Below are positions 18,082 through 26,343 of a stretch of DNA of 64,000 bases, piece after piece. The position numbers were made by a program, and so were the translations under genes. The notes under the pieces were generated by a model. The model had not been told where the DNA came from, ran no database searches, and saw nothing but the letters and a program-made list of their open reading frames with translations. The DNA comes from DUZB01 sp963747555 (lineage in GTDB: Bacteria > Desulfobacterota > DSM-4660 > Desulfatiglandales > Desulfatiglandaceae), in the NCBI GenBank assembly GCA_963747555.1, contig CAVVFZ010000034.1, positions 248,001-312,000 of the forward strand, in the 5' to 3' direction. Numbering within the stretch: the stretch's first letter is position 1; each line of letters begins with the position of its first letter.

Positions 18082-19301
18082 CAATCTTCAACATCCAGTC
18101 CGAAGGCGGTGTGCAGCACGCGAACGGCAAGTTCCGTATATTTTTCCTCGATAACGCAGGAGATTTTAATTTCCGAGGTGCTGATCATCACGATATTGAT
18201 ATTTTCCTCCGCCAGGGTTTCAAACATCTTCTTGGCGACGCCGGCATGTGTTCGCATTCCCACTCCGATGATCGATATCTTGGCAATGTCTTCATCCCCC
18301 ATGACCTTTTCCGCCCCGATTCTTTCCGCCACCTCTCCCACGAGCTTCATGGTTTTGTAAAAGTCCGCCTTGGGCACCGTAAAAGTCAGATCGGTAAAGG
18401 CATCCTGACTGGTGTTCTGCACGATCATATCCACCACAATACCGGCCTTGAAAACAGGTTCAAAGATCGTGGAAGCGATTCCCGGATGGTCGGGAACCTT
18501 CGTGATTGTCACCCGGGCTTCATTTTTGTTGTAGGCAACCCCTGTTACGACCACCTTTTCCATGTCATTTGTTTCAGCCACCACCATCGTGCCCCTTTCT
18601 TTGGTAAATGTTGACCTTACATGAATCGGAACATTAAATTTTTTTGCAAATTCCACGGAACGGATCTCCAAAACCTTGGCGCCCAGACTGGCCATCTCCA
18701 GCATTTCGTCATAGGAGATGAAATCCATCTTTCCGGCCTTCGGGCAGATGTTGGGATCCGTTGTGTACACCCCTTCTACGTCTGTAAAAATCTCACAGAC
18801 ATCCGCCTCGAGCGCTGCCGCCAATGCCACGGCCGTTGTATCAGACCCTCCTCTTCCGAGGGTAGTGATATCACCATGGTCATCGAGACCCTGAAATCCG
18901 GCTACGGTAACAATTCGGCCCTCATTTAGATTTTTGCGGATTCTTTCCGTATCAATGTTGTGAATTCTGGCCTTTCCATAAAGATCATCGGTATGGATGG
19001 CCACCTGGAAGCCCAAAAAAGAACAGGCCTCAAAACCCAGGGACTTTACCGTCATGGCAAACAGGGCCACGCTCACCTGTTCTCCGGTCGCCAGCAGGAC
19101 ATCCATTTCTCTCGGATCCGGATCAGGGGAAATCTGGGAGGCCAATTTAATGAGTCCGTCCGTCTGACCCGCCATGGCAGACAGGACCACCACCATCTGG
19201 TTGCCCTCTTTGTGAGCGTCTATCACCCTTTCCGCAACGGCTCTGATCTTTTCTACGCTGCCGACAGACGTTCCGCCGTATTTCTGCACAATAATCGCCA
19301 T
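18081..19301 (-). CDS. lysC: Aspartate kinase
   Basis: A 406-residue aspartokinase, first step of the lysine, threonine and methionine pathways. N-terminal kinase domain with IVQKYGGTSVGSVEKI and the substrate region TTLGRGGSDTTAVALAAAL; two C-terminal ACT domains (about residues 265-400) for feedback control by lysine and/or threonine. GAGGAATAACT precedes the ATG. It is embedded in a housekeeping cluster rather than next to asd or dapA. Confidence 0.96.
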   Translation of the reverse strand: MAIIVQKYGGTSVGSVEKIRAVAERVIDAHKEGNQMVVVLSAMAGQTDGLIKLASQISPDPDPREMDVLLATGEQVSVALFAMTVKSLGFEACSFLGFQVAIHTDDLYGKARIHNIDTERIRKNLNEGRIVTVAGFQGLDDHGDITTLGRGGSDTTAVALAAALEADVCEIFTDVEGVYTTDPNICPKAGKMDFISYDEMLEMASLGAKVLEIRSVEFAKKFNVPIHVRSTFTKERGTMVVAETNDMEKVVVTGVAYNKNEARVTITKVPDHPGIASTIFEPVFKAGIVVDMIVQNTSQDAFTDLTFTVPKADFYKTMKLVGEVAERIGAEKVMGDEDIAKISIIGVGMRTHAGVAKKMFETLAEENINIVMISTSEIKISCVIEEKYTELAVRVLHTAFGLDVED

Positions 19302-19395
19302 AGTTATTCCTCGATAAACATCCGTTGCCGGTTACCAATTACAAGTTGCCGGCTTTTAGAAAATCGTCAACTGAAAACTGCAAACCGCTTTTTTT
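19302..19395. repeat. Intergenic repeat copy that runs into the tsaE 3' end
   Basis: The words GCCGGTTACCAATTACAAGT, AAAATCGTCAACTGAAAACTGC and AAACCGC match those at 7285-7376 and 44700-45015. The repeat crosses the tsaE stop codon, so the last dozen or so TsaE residues are encoded by repeat sequence. Confidence 0.55.
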
Positions 19396-19860
19396 CATTT
19401 CCGCCAATATGCTCGCTGCTCTAACATGATCTCCCGAAAAAGTAAACTCCCGCGAGAAATCATCCAGGATAACAATTTTAATGGCAATCCTCCATTCGGG
19501 CAGGACTTCCGGCCATCGATCCGCCCATTCCATCACCGTTACGCCATCCCCATAAAGATATTCTTCAAGGCCGGCGGAAAGAAAGTCGGAAAGTTCCCCA
19601 AGGCGGTAAATATCCATATGAAAAAGGGGACATCTCCCCTCATATACGTTGACAAGCGAAAACGAAGGGCTGACTACAACCGTATCGGCCGACACGTCGA
19701 GACCCAGGGCGATCCCTTTCGCAAACCAGGTTTTTCCACTGCCCAGCTCACCGGCGAGGGCAACCAGATCTCCTTCCGCAAGCAGAACGCCCAACTTCCG
19801 ACCCAACTGGATTGTCTCTTCATCGGAATGGGTTTTAATGGCAAGATCTTCTTGGTTCAA
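19339..19860 (-). CDS. tsaE: tRNA threonylcarbamoyladenosine biosynthesis ATPase TsaE
   Basis: A 173-residue P-loop ATPase. Walker A is GELGSGKTWFAKG; the family segments SPSFSLVNVYEG, HMDIYRLG and VTVMEWADRWPE are present. It regenerates the TsaBD complex in t6A formation. The start is TTG at 19860, overlapping the stop of the CBS gene (TTGA). The C-terminal tail LQFSVDDFLKAGNL derives from the intergenic repeat and is probably not part of the conserved fold. Confidence 0.92.
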   Translation of the reverse strand: MNQEDLAIKTHSDEETIQLGRKLGVLLAEGDLVALAGELGSGKTWFAKGIALGLDVSADTVVVSPSFSLVNVYEGRCPLFHMDIYRLGELSDFLSAGLEEYLYGDGVTVMEWADRWPEVLPEWRIAIKIVILDDFSREFTFSGDHVRAASILAEMKKSGLQFSVDDFLKAGNL

Positions 19861-20306
19861 TTCACGAGAGTCCTGATAATATCCGATTTCCCGATGATTC
19901 CAACCATCCGTTTATCCTTCATCACGGGAATCGTGTAGATCTTCTTATCCGTCATGATGGTGGCGATTTCGTCAATGGGGGTTGTTTCATCCACGGTAAC
20001 CGGTTTCTCAACGTAAAGTTCTCCCACCGTGGTTGCACTGATCCGCTCTATCTCCTTTTCCATCTTCTTTGGCCTTTCAAGATAGAATACGGCATCAAAA
20101 AGTGCGAAAACCGTAGGGATGTGGAGCTTTTTGTTGTTACGGATGAGATCGGTTTCACAGATAATCCCGATCAAACCTCCCTCGTCATCAACGACCGGAA
20201 CACCATTGATATTTTTCTTGTAAAGAATGTCCGCAAGGTCGGTCAATGATGTCTCTTTCTTAACCGTAATCACATCTTTGGTCATAATATCGCTTGCATT
20301 CAACAT
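19857..20306 (-). CDS. CBS domain pair protein
   Basis: A 149-residue protein made of two CBS domains (LNASDIMTKDVITVKKETSL through GLIGIICETD, then ATTVGELYVEKPVTVDETTP through KRMVGIIGKSDIIRTLV), with a charged linker between them. Such stand-alone pairs usually bind adenine nucleotides or SAM and act as cytoplasmic sensors or subunits; the partner is unknown. ATG 20306 has CAGGAG eight bases upstream. The ATG at 20312 and GTG at 20315 sit too close to that site. It is coupled to tsaE by overlap. Confidence 0.9.
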   Translation of the reverse strand: MLNASDIMTKDVITVKKETSLTDLADILYKKNINGVPVVDDEGGLIGIICETDLIRNNKKLHIPTVFALFDAVFYLERPKKMEKEIERISATTVGELYVEKPVTVDETTPIDEIATIMTDKKIYTIPVMKDKRMVGIIGKSDIIRTLVN

Positions 20307-20321
20307 ACGCATCACTCCTGT

Positions 20322-21041
20322 TTAGAAATCCTTTACAATCTCTATCATTTTCCTCACCGCATTTTCAAAACCCGTCAGGATGGCCATGGCGACAATGCTG
20401 TGTCCGATGCTGTATTCTCCAACCAGGGGAAGCCCTTTGAATCGCTTAATATTGAAATAGTTGAGCCCGTGCCCGGCGCTGACTTCAAGAGAGAGGGATG
20501 CCGCGGATTCAACGGCCATGGCAATCTTTGCAAACCGTTGAACAGTCTCTTCTTCGGTTTTGGCTTCTGCATAATGCCCCGTATGGATTTCCACGATATC
20601 CGCTCCACACGCATGGGAAGCCCGTATCTGATCAAGATCAGGATCCACAAATAAACTGACCTGAATGCCGACGGTTTTCAGCCGTTCCACAACCTGCTGG
20701 TAATGCTTTGGCCTGCCTTTCACGTCCAATCCGCCTTCCGTGGTCAGTTCCTGCCGTTTTTCAGGAACAAGGGTAACCAAGTCCGGCCTGATTTTCAAAG
20801 CGATCTCCACCATTTCATCCACTGCGGCCATTTCCATATTCAACCTGGTTTTCACGGTCTGCCTCAGCAGTTCGAGATCTCGGTCATGAATATGTCTTCG
20901 GTCTTCGCGAAGGTGACAGATGATTCCGTCAGCTCCCGCGAGTTCCGCGAGACCGGCTGCCAGGACCGGATCGGGTTCGTTTGTCCCCCTTGCTTCCCTG
21001 ACAGTCGCTACGTGATCTACGTTTACGGCCAAACGCGCCAT
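20322..21041 (-). CDS. pdxJ: Pyridoxine 5'-phosphate synthase
   Basis: A 239-residue PdxJ, which closes the pyridine ring of vitamin B6 from 1-deoxyxylulose 5-phosphate and 3-amino-2-oxopropyl phosphate. Typical segments: LAVNVDHVATVREARGTNEPDPV, ICHLREDRRHIHDRDL, and the C-terminal GHGLNYFN with EYSIGHSIVA. ATG 21041 follows GGAGG by ten bases; an ATG three codons earlier touches that site. It lies 15 bases before the CBS protein gene. Confidence 0.96.
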   Translation of the reverse strand: MARLAVNVDHVATVREARGTNEPDPVLAAGLAELAGADGIICHLREDRRHIHDRDLELLRQTVKTRLNMEMAAVDEMVEIALKIRPDLVTLVPEKRQELTTEGGLDVKGRPKHYQQVVERLKTVGIQVSLFVDPDLDQIRASHACGADIVEIHTGHYAEAKTEEETVQRFAKIAMAVESAASLSLEVSAGHGLNYFNIKRFKGLPLVGEYSIGHSIVAMAILTGFENAVRKMIEIVKDF

Positions 21042-21078
21042 AACATGCATTCCTCCATATTTATTTCGTTTCGAATTG

Positions 21079-21125
21079 GGTAACCGTTCACAGGGCCAGG
21101 TTTCAGTTGTCAGGTGTGAGGTTTC
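21079..21125. repeat. Short intergenic repeat (TTTCAGTTGTCAGGTG words)
   Basis: GTAACCGTTCACAGGGCCAG followed by TTTCAGTTGTCAGGTGTGAG, between ybeY and pdxJ; a shorter member of the repeat family at 7285 and 19302. Confidence 0.5.
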
Positions 21126-21570
21126 AAATGATCGCCAGCAGTCTTTTTTCCATTTCTTCCATCGCAAGGGCCTCTTCCTCGTTCTTTTCATGATCATACC
21201 CGACAAGATGCAGTACGCCGTGAACGAGAAGGGCTTCCACCCTCTGCTGCAGCGTCTCCCCGGACTCCAGGGCCTCCTGCCGTGCCCTGTCAATAGAGAT
21301 CACCACGTCCCCAAGCAGGATAGATCGGGGGGTCAGGCAGCCGTCTTCCTCTGCGCCGGACTCATCCATGGCAAAGGCAAGCACATTTGTAGACCCCTCT
21401 TTGGCCCTGTATCGACGGTTGAGCGCACTCATTTCCAGATCATCGGTAAAGAGGATGCTCAATTCCCTGTCATCGCAACCCAAGTCTCTTAAGACTTTCT
21501 CCATTTTCCGCTTTATCGTCTGTTCTTCTAAATGCGGAATCGGGCTTTGAAAGCTGATCCATATCTCCAT
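21124..21570 (-). CDS. ybeY: Endoribonuclease / rRNA maturation factor YbeY
   Basis: A 148-residue zinc metalloprotein, with the signature HGVLHLVGYDH supplying the three zinc-binding histidines. It acts in 16S rRNA 3'-end processing and ribosome quality control. The start at ATG 21570 (AAAAGGG upstream) gives a normal length and N-terminus (MEIWISFQS). The first 101 bases overlap the 3' end of the upstream HD-domain gene in another frame, an unusually long overlap that implies coupling. Confidence 0.93.
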   Translation of the reverse strand: MEIWISFQSPIPHLEEQTIKRKMEKVLRDLGCDDRELSILFTDDLEMSALNRRYRAKEGSTNVLAFAMDESGAEEDGCLTPRSILLGDVVISIDRARQEALESGETLQQRVEALLVHGVLHLVGYDHEKNEEEALAMEEMEKRLLAII

Positions 21571-24013
21571 TCTTTTCCCTTTTAGAAGCATCCCCCTTTT
21601 CCGCCCCATTGAGAGCGGGGGTCTCCGTATGCCCGGGGGCAATCTTGACGATCGGTTCCGGGTAAGCAATACGATGATGAAAAATGCCGCTCAATGTCTG
21701 GTTGAAACTCTTCGCGATTTCATGAAGATCCTTGAGGGTCAACTCACATTCATCCAGTTGGCCGTCGGAAAATGCCTTGTTCATTATTTTCTGAACCATC
21801 CCCTGAATTCTCGCAGTGGTCGGATCCACAAGCGTTTTCGAGGCCGCCTGGATCTGGTCCGCGAGCATGACCAGCCCGGCTTCTTTTGTTTGGGGTTTAG
21901 GGCCGGGATAACGAAAGTCCTCTTCTTCCACCTGTATGTTTTTTTCTCCCTTTTTCTCGGCCTGATTTTTGGCCTTTTCGTAGAAAAATGAGATGAGACT
22001 TGTACCGTGATGCTGTCGAATAATCTCGATGATCTCTTTTCCCAGTTTGAATTGCCTTGCCAGTTCGACGCCGTCTTTTACGTGGGAAGTAAGGATCAGA
22101 CTGCTCATGGAGGGCGCCAGCTTTTCATGTTTATTTTCGCTGGTTCTCTGATTTTCTATGAAATAAAGCGGCTTCTTTATTTTTCCTATGTCATGATAAT
22201 AGGCGGCCACTTTTGCCAGCAGGGGATTTGCATGAATGGCCCGGGCCGAGGCCTCCACCAGATTGCTGACAATAACGCTGTGATGGTACGTACCCGGCGC
22301 CTGAACCATAAGTTCACGCAGGAGTGGTTGGTCCAGACTTGCCAGTTCCAAGAGCTTGATATCCGTTGTGTAGCCAAACGTCATCTCAACGAGCGGTAGA
22401 ATTCCCGTAGCCACGATTCCCACGAGAATTCCTCCCATAAATGCGGAACAGCAGGCCAATCCTGTTTCAAGAGTGAAAAAAGAACCGTACAAGACCTCAA
22501 TGCAAAGGGCCAGAATCATGTTGCAGAGACCCACCTTCAGGCCCGTTCGAATAAAGACGCCCCTTTCTCTGCATTGCGTTACTCCGGATGCCGCCACAAG
22601 AGAACCGGTAAAAAAATACACGAAGAAGCCGACGCGCCCATCCACGATGAGACAGGACAGAACAGATACTACGAGAGAAAAACTGGCAGCGACCTTGATT
22701 CCCTGGAATATGGAAATCAGCATGGCCCCACTGGCCACGGGGATGACAAACAGCAAAACCCTGGGACCGAAGTGGTGGAACCCGCGGGCGATTTCGCCCG
22801 ATACCAGGTCGAATGCAATCACCACCAGAAATATCGTCAGAAGGGTTGCCAGAAAGAAATAGAGGTCTTTTGAAGAGGCTATCGAATGTTCAGAAGCCCT
22901 GGTAAGCATGCCGACCAGGTACATGACTCCTAAAAAGAGCGTGATGAAGACGACCATGGCAGGAAATCTGCCCAAAAAGTCATTCTGCTTCAGAAGCCTG
23001 TTTTGTCCGGAGATTTTCAGGAGATGATCGGCGGTGATTTTTTCCCCCTCCCTCACCAGCATCTCCCCTTTTTTAACCATAAAATAGAACGGTTTTACCG
23101 ATTTTTCGGCATCCTCCCTCTTTACTGCGGTTTCCCGTTTGTTAAAGGTAAGGTTTGGTTTGATCAACAGAAGGGCCATTTCTACGGCAGCTTCTTTCAG
23201 CTGCACCGGCCGGATGTTGCTCCCCTCGATTTCCCCCTGTTCTTTTATGAAATCTTCGGCGGATTCCACATCATAAAACTGGCTCAGATCGCTCACCTGT
23301 TTCTCTTTTCCATCCACGATATCATGCAGAATTATCCCTTTTCCGTTCTGGCTCATGAGGGTTCCCCTGTCTCCAACCACACCGACCTTAAAGAGCTGGC
23401 TCACAAGGGTTAGAAGAAATTTTTCCACCTCCTTGGGAAAATCATACTGGATCAGCGTATCGATCAGTTCATCGTTATACGGGACGGCCAGGATTTCAAA
23501 GAAACGATTTTTTGCGGAATCGAGGGTTTCCGTGGCTTCATCGGAAGGCTTTTTGGGTGTTTCACCGGTAGTCTCAGAAACAGAAGAAAAATCGGGATGA
23601 GCACTCAGGTGATCCCGGCCCAAATCAAAGGCCTCTTTTATTCTTGAAGCAATATTCGCAGCGGTAGGATCAAAATCGTAGACATAGAGTGCGGCTTTAA
23701 GGGCATCTTCTCGGTTCTTATTCGTTAAGTCGGTATTCTCCACTAAAAAACGTCTGTCGGCCTTGACATCGCGATCCGCAATATCCCCGAGTTTGTAAGT
23801 CTGCGGACGAACGAGAATGCTGGGAAAAAGAAGGATTGAAAAAAAAGCGCTCAGGGCGATCAGAGCATACCATCTCTTGGCCTCCACCCCCAACAGAATC
23901 TCTTTTTTTTCTTTCCGTTTCTTCTTCCCCAGTAGGGCGTCTTTCTCCTTTTTCCCCAGAGGAATGCCTGTCTTGAGGGACTTAGGAGCGCTGGTCTTGG
24001 ATTTTCTGGTCAT
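21470..24013 (-). CDS. 7TM-HD domain phosphohydrolase, PgpH-like
   Basis: An 847-residue membrane protein: an N-terminal anchor after a Lys-rich segment, a large extracytoplasmic 7TMR-HED-type domain (about residues 80-340), seven transmembrane helices (about 345-540), and a cytoplasmic HDIG domain with VAAYYHDIGKIKKPLYF (about 600-760). In Firmicutes this family (PgpH) hydrolyses cyclic di-AMP; the same activity here is inference. The gene starts at ATG 24013, overlapping the phoH stop, and ends inside ybeY, forming the conserved phoH-HD-ybeY order. Confidence 0.92.
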   Translation of the reverse strand: MTRKSKTSAPKSLKTGIPLGKKEKDALLGKKKRKEKKEILLGVEAKRWYALIALSAFFSILLFPSILVRPQTYKLGDIADRDVKADRRFLVENTDLTNKNREDALKAALYVYDFDPTAANIASRIKEAFDLGRDHLSAHPDFSSVSETTGETPKKPSDEATETLDSAKNRFFEILAVPYNDELIDTLIQYDFPKEVEKFLLTLVSQLFKVGVVGDRGTLMSQNGKGIILHDIVDGKEKQVSDLSQFYDVESAEDFIKEQGEIEGSNIRPVQLKEAAVEMALLLIKPNLTFNKRETAVKREDAEKSVKPFYFMVKKGEMLVREGEKITADHLLKISGQNRLLKQNDFLGRFPAMVVFITLFLGVMYLVGMLTRASEHSIASSKDLYFFLATLLTIFLVVIAFDLVSGEIARGFHHFGPRVLLFVIPVASGAMLISIFQGIKVAASFSLVVSVLSCLIVDGRVGFFVYFFTGSLVAASGVTQCRERGVFIRTGLKVGLCNMILALCIEVLYGSFFTLETGLACCSAFMGGILVGIVATGILPLVEMTFGYTTDIKLLELASLDQPLLRELMVQAPGTYHHSVIVSNLVEASARAIHANPLLAKVAAYYHDIGKIKKPLYFIENQRTSENKHEKLAPSMSSLILTSHVKDGVELARQFKLGKEIIEIIRQHHGTSLISFFYEKAKNQAEKKGEKNIQVEEEDFRYPGPKPQTKEAGLVMLADQIQAASKTLVDPTTARIQGMVQKIMNKAFSDGQLDECELTLKDLHEIAKSFNQTLSGIFHHRIAYPEPIVKIAPGHTETPALNGAEKGDASKREKNGDMDQLSKPDSAFRRTDDKAENGESLKRLGLR

Positions 24014-24996
24014 TATGCTGCTTTACCCGAACCGTTTTTCCCTTGTTCAACGTTTTCATAGGCATCAATGATTTCCTGCACAAGGGGATGCCTGATAACG
24101 TCCTCTCTGGAAAAAGCAACAAATTGTATGCCTTCAATTCCCGCGAGAATTCTCCTTGCCTCAAGGAGCCCCGATATCTGGCCTCTCGGAAGATCGGTCT
24201 GGGTGATATCTCCCGTAATAACGGCCTTCGATCGAAACCCGAGGCGGGTCAGAAACATCTTCATCTGTTCCGGAGTTGAATTCTGGGCCTCATCCAGAAT
24301 CACAAAAGAATCATTGAGCGTTCTGCCTCTCATAAAGGCAAGAGGGGCTACTTCAATCACTCCCTGGTCCAGGAGCTCGGAGGCATTTTCAAAAGGCATC
24401 ATGTCGTGGAGGGCGTCATAGAGCGGTCTCAGATACGGATTCACTTTTTCATAGAGATCTCCGGGCAAAAAGCCCAGGCGCTCACCGGCTTCCACGGCCG
24501 GTCTGGCCAGGACGATACGGGAGACTTCCTTTCGCATCAGGGAAGAGACCGCCATGGCCATGGCTAAGTAGGTCTTGCCTGTTCCTGCCGGCCCGATTCC
24601 AAACACCATGTCAAATTTCCGTATACTTTCTACATAATTTTTCTGGTTGATGGACTTGGGGACAATGGTTCGCTTCTTGGCCGGGATGAAAACTTCCGTC
24701 TTGAACAGTTCCTTCAAGTTTACCGAACTATCGCTGCTCAGGATCCTGACCGCATAGCCCACGTCGCCGGAATAGAGAGGGTATCCTGCCTTTAACAGTT
24801 CGTAGAGTTGTGTAAGGACCTTCTCGGCCAGTTCGACTTCCCAGTCTCCTCCCTGGAGTAGCAATACGTTGCCTCTCACATTTAGAGAAACGCCGGTCTT
24901 TTTTGCGATAATGTTCAGATTTGCATTCTGTTCCCCGCAGAGCGTCTGCATCAGGGTCTGGTCGGGAAAGTTTATCTTTCTGGAAATATTTGTCAT
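24013..24996 (-). CDS. PhoH family ATPase (PhoH-like, KH-linked)
   Basis: A 327-residue PhoH/PhoL protein. An N-terminal RNA-binding KH-like region (NANLNIIAKKTGVSLNVRGN) comes first. The ATPase core carries Walker A GPAGTGKTYLAMAMA, Walker B FVILDEAQN and the motif VITGDITQTDLP. Members act in RNA metabolism together with YbeY, which fits the neighbouring ybeY. Start is ATG 24996; upstream in-frame sequence is not family-like. Confidence 0.93.
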   Translation of the reverse strand: MTNISRKINFPDQTLMQTLCGEQNANLNIIAKKTGVSLNVRGNVLLLQGGDWEVELAEKVLTQLYELLKAGYPLYSGDVGYAVRILSSDSSVNLKELFKTEVFIPAKKRTIVPKSINQKNYVESIRKFDMVFGIGPAGTGKTYLAMAMAVSSLMRKEVSRIVLARPAVEAGERLGFLPGDLYEKVNPYLRPLYDALHDMMPFENASELLDQGVIEVAPLAFMRGRTLNDSFVILDEAQNSTPEQMKMFLTRLGFRSKAVITGDITQTDLPRGQISGLLEARRILAGIEGIQFVAFSREDVIRHPLVQEIIDAYENVEQGKNGSGKAA

Positions 24997-25205
24997 ATCG
25001 CTTTCTTCCCGTAAATCTGAACGGGTGTGCATTTTTTGCGGGGTCGGTTGTTTAAATCGAGAAGGATGATCTCTCATATTTTCGTACTATATCTCCTCAG
25101 GGGCTATCCTGTCCATGGCCTTTTTGGGCGCATTCAGGGCGCCGCTCTCACATTCACTGATTCGGGAATTATAATACATTTTTCAATAAATGCACAGATT
25201 AGGTG

Positions 25206-26333
25206 CTATCGGCCTAAAAACTGGGCTTGTTGAAACATGAAACGCCTGATGCTGATGTTCATGAGAAGCCCCAGTGCAGCCATGGAGGTAATCAGCGATG
25301 AACCGCCATAACTGAAAAGAAGGAGGGGAATTCCTACCACGGGAAGAAGACCGGTTACCATACCCACGTTGATGACAACCTGCCAGAACACAATGCCTAC
25401 AATTCCAACGGCCATCATGGAGCCGAACCTGTCTTTTGAACTCCTCGCAATATTCAATCCCCACAAGACCAAAAAAAGGTATAGCATGAGAAGGACAACC
25501 GATCCTATGAGGCCCCATTCCTCCGCCAGAACGGAGAAAGCGAAATCCGTATGCTGTTCCGGCAGAAAATGCAGTCTCGTCTGGGTCCCCTGAAGAAAAC
25601 CTTTCCCCCATAAAAAACCTGACCCTATGGCAATCTTTGATTGGTTGATGTGATATCCGGCGCCCAAAGGATCCATATCAGGATTGATAAAGGTCATAAT
25701 TCGAGCCCTCTGATAGTCTTTCATGCCGATCCAGACAAAAGGCGCAAAAGATGCACAGGCCCCGAGAAAGATAAGCAATGATTTCCAGTGCACCTTTGCA
25801 ATCAGCACCATGGAACCCGACAAAAGCGCCAGAAAAAGGGCCGTGCCAAGGTCGGGTTCCTTCAGGATAAAGGCGAACGGGAAAAGAATCAGAAGGAACG
25901 GTTGCCACAAATTCCTCAGTCGATAGGCAGAAGAATCGTCACGGTCACTGAAAAATTTCGCCAGAACCATAACCATGGAGATTTTCATTAATTCAGAAGG
26001 TTGAAAAGATATGGGGCCCAAAACAAGCCAACGCTGGGATCCCGATGACACTTTTCCCACGATCAATACGATAAGAAGCAAAATAACGGATATGAAATAG
26101 GCCGGAAAAGCCATCCGCTCCAGCACGGAATAGTTGAACGTGGTCATCAGAAAAAAAACAAAAAACCCGATCAGGAACCAGTATATCTGCTTTTTAAAGA
26201 TCTGGGCGCCGCCGATGTCTCGGATAGGGTAGGTTGCACTGTAGAGATTAAGGATGCTGACCCCGGCGATGAGAATGAGCAAAATCAGCAAAACCCAATC
26301 GAAATTCTGGATCAACCGGCGATCAAGCATCAT
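25206..26333 (-). CDS. rodA: Rod shape-determining peptidoglycan glycosyltransferase RodA
   Basis: A 375-residue SEDS-family polymerase with about ten transmembrane helices. It polymerises glycan strands from lipid II with PBP2 in the elongasome. Motifs include WLVLGPISFQPSELMKISM, FVWIGMKDYQRARIMTF, FLPEQHTDFAFSVLAEEWG, and the C-terminal GIPLLLFSYGGSSLI. Start ATG 26333 has GAGGG seven bases upstream and lies 10 bases after the mrdA stop. It is last in the mreB-C-D-mrdA-rodA operon. Confidence 0.96.
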   Translation of the reverse strand: MMLDRRLIQNFDWVLLILLILIAGVSILNLYSATYPIRDIGGAQIFKKQIYWFLIGFFVFFLMTTFNYSVLERMAFPAYFISVILLLIVLIVGKVSSGSQRWLVLGPISFQPSELMKISMVMVLAKFFSDRDDSSAYRLRNLWQPFLLILFPFAFILKEPDLGTALFLALLSGSMVLIAKVHWKSLLIFLGACASFAPFVWIGMKDYQRARIMTFINPDMDPLGAGYHINQSKIAIGSGFLWGKGFLQGTQTRLHFLPEQHTDFAFSVLAEEWGLIGSVVLLMLYLFLVLWGLNIARSSKDRFGSMMAVGIVGIVFWQVVINVGMVTGLLPVVGIPLLLFSYGGSSLITSMAALGLLMNISIRRFMFQQAQFLGR

Positions 26334-26343
26334 TTGCAAACCC

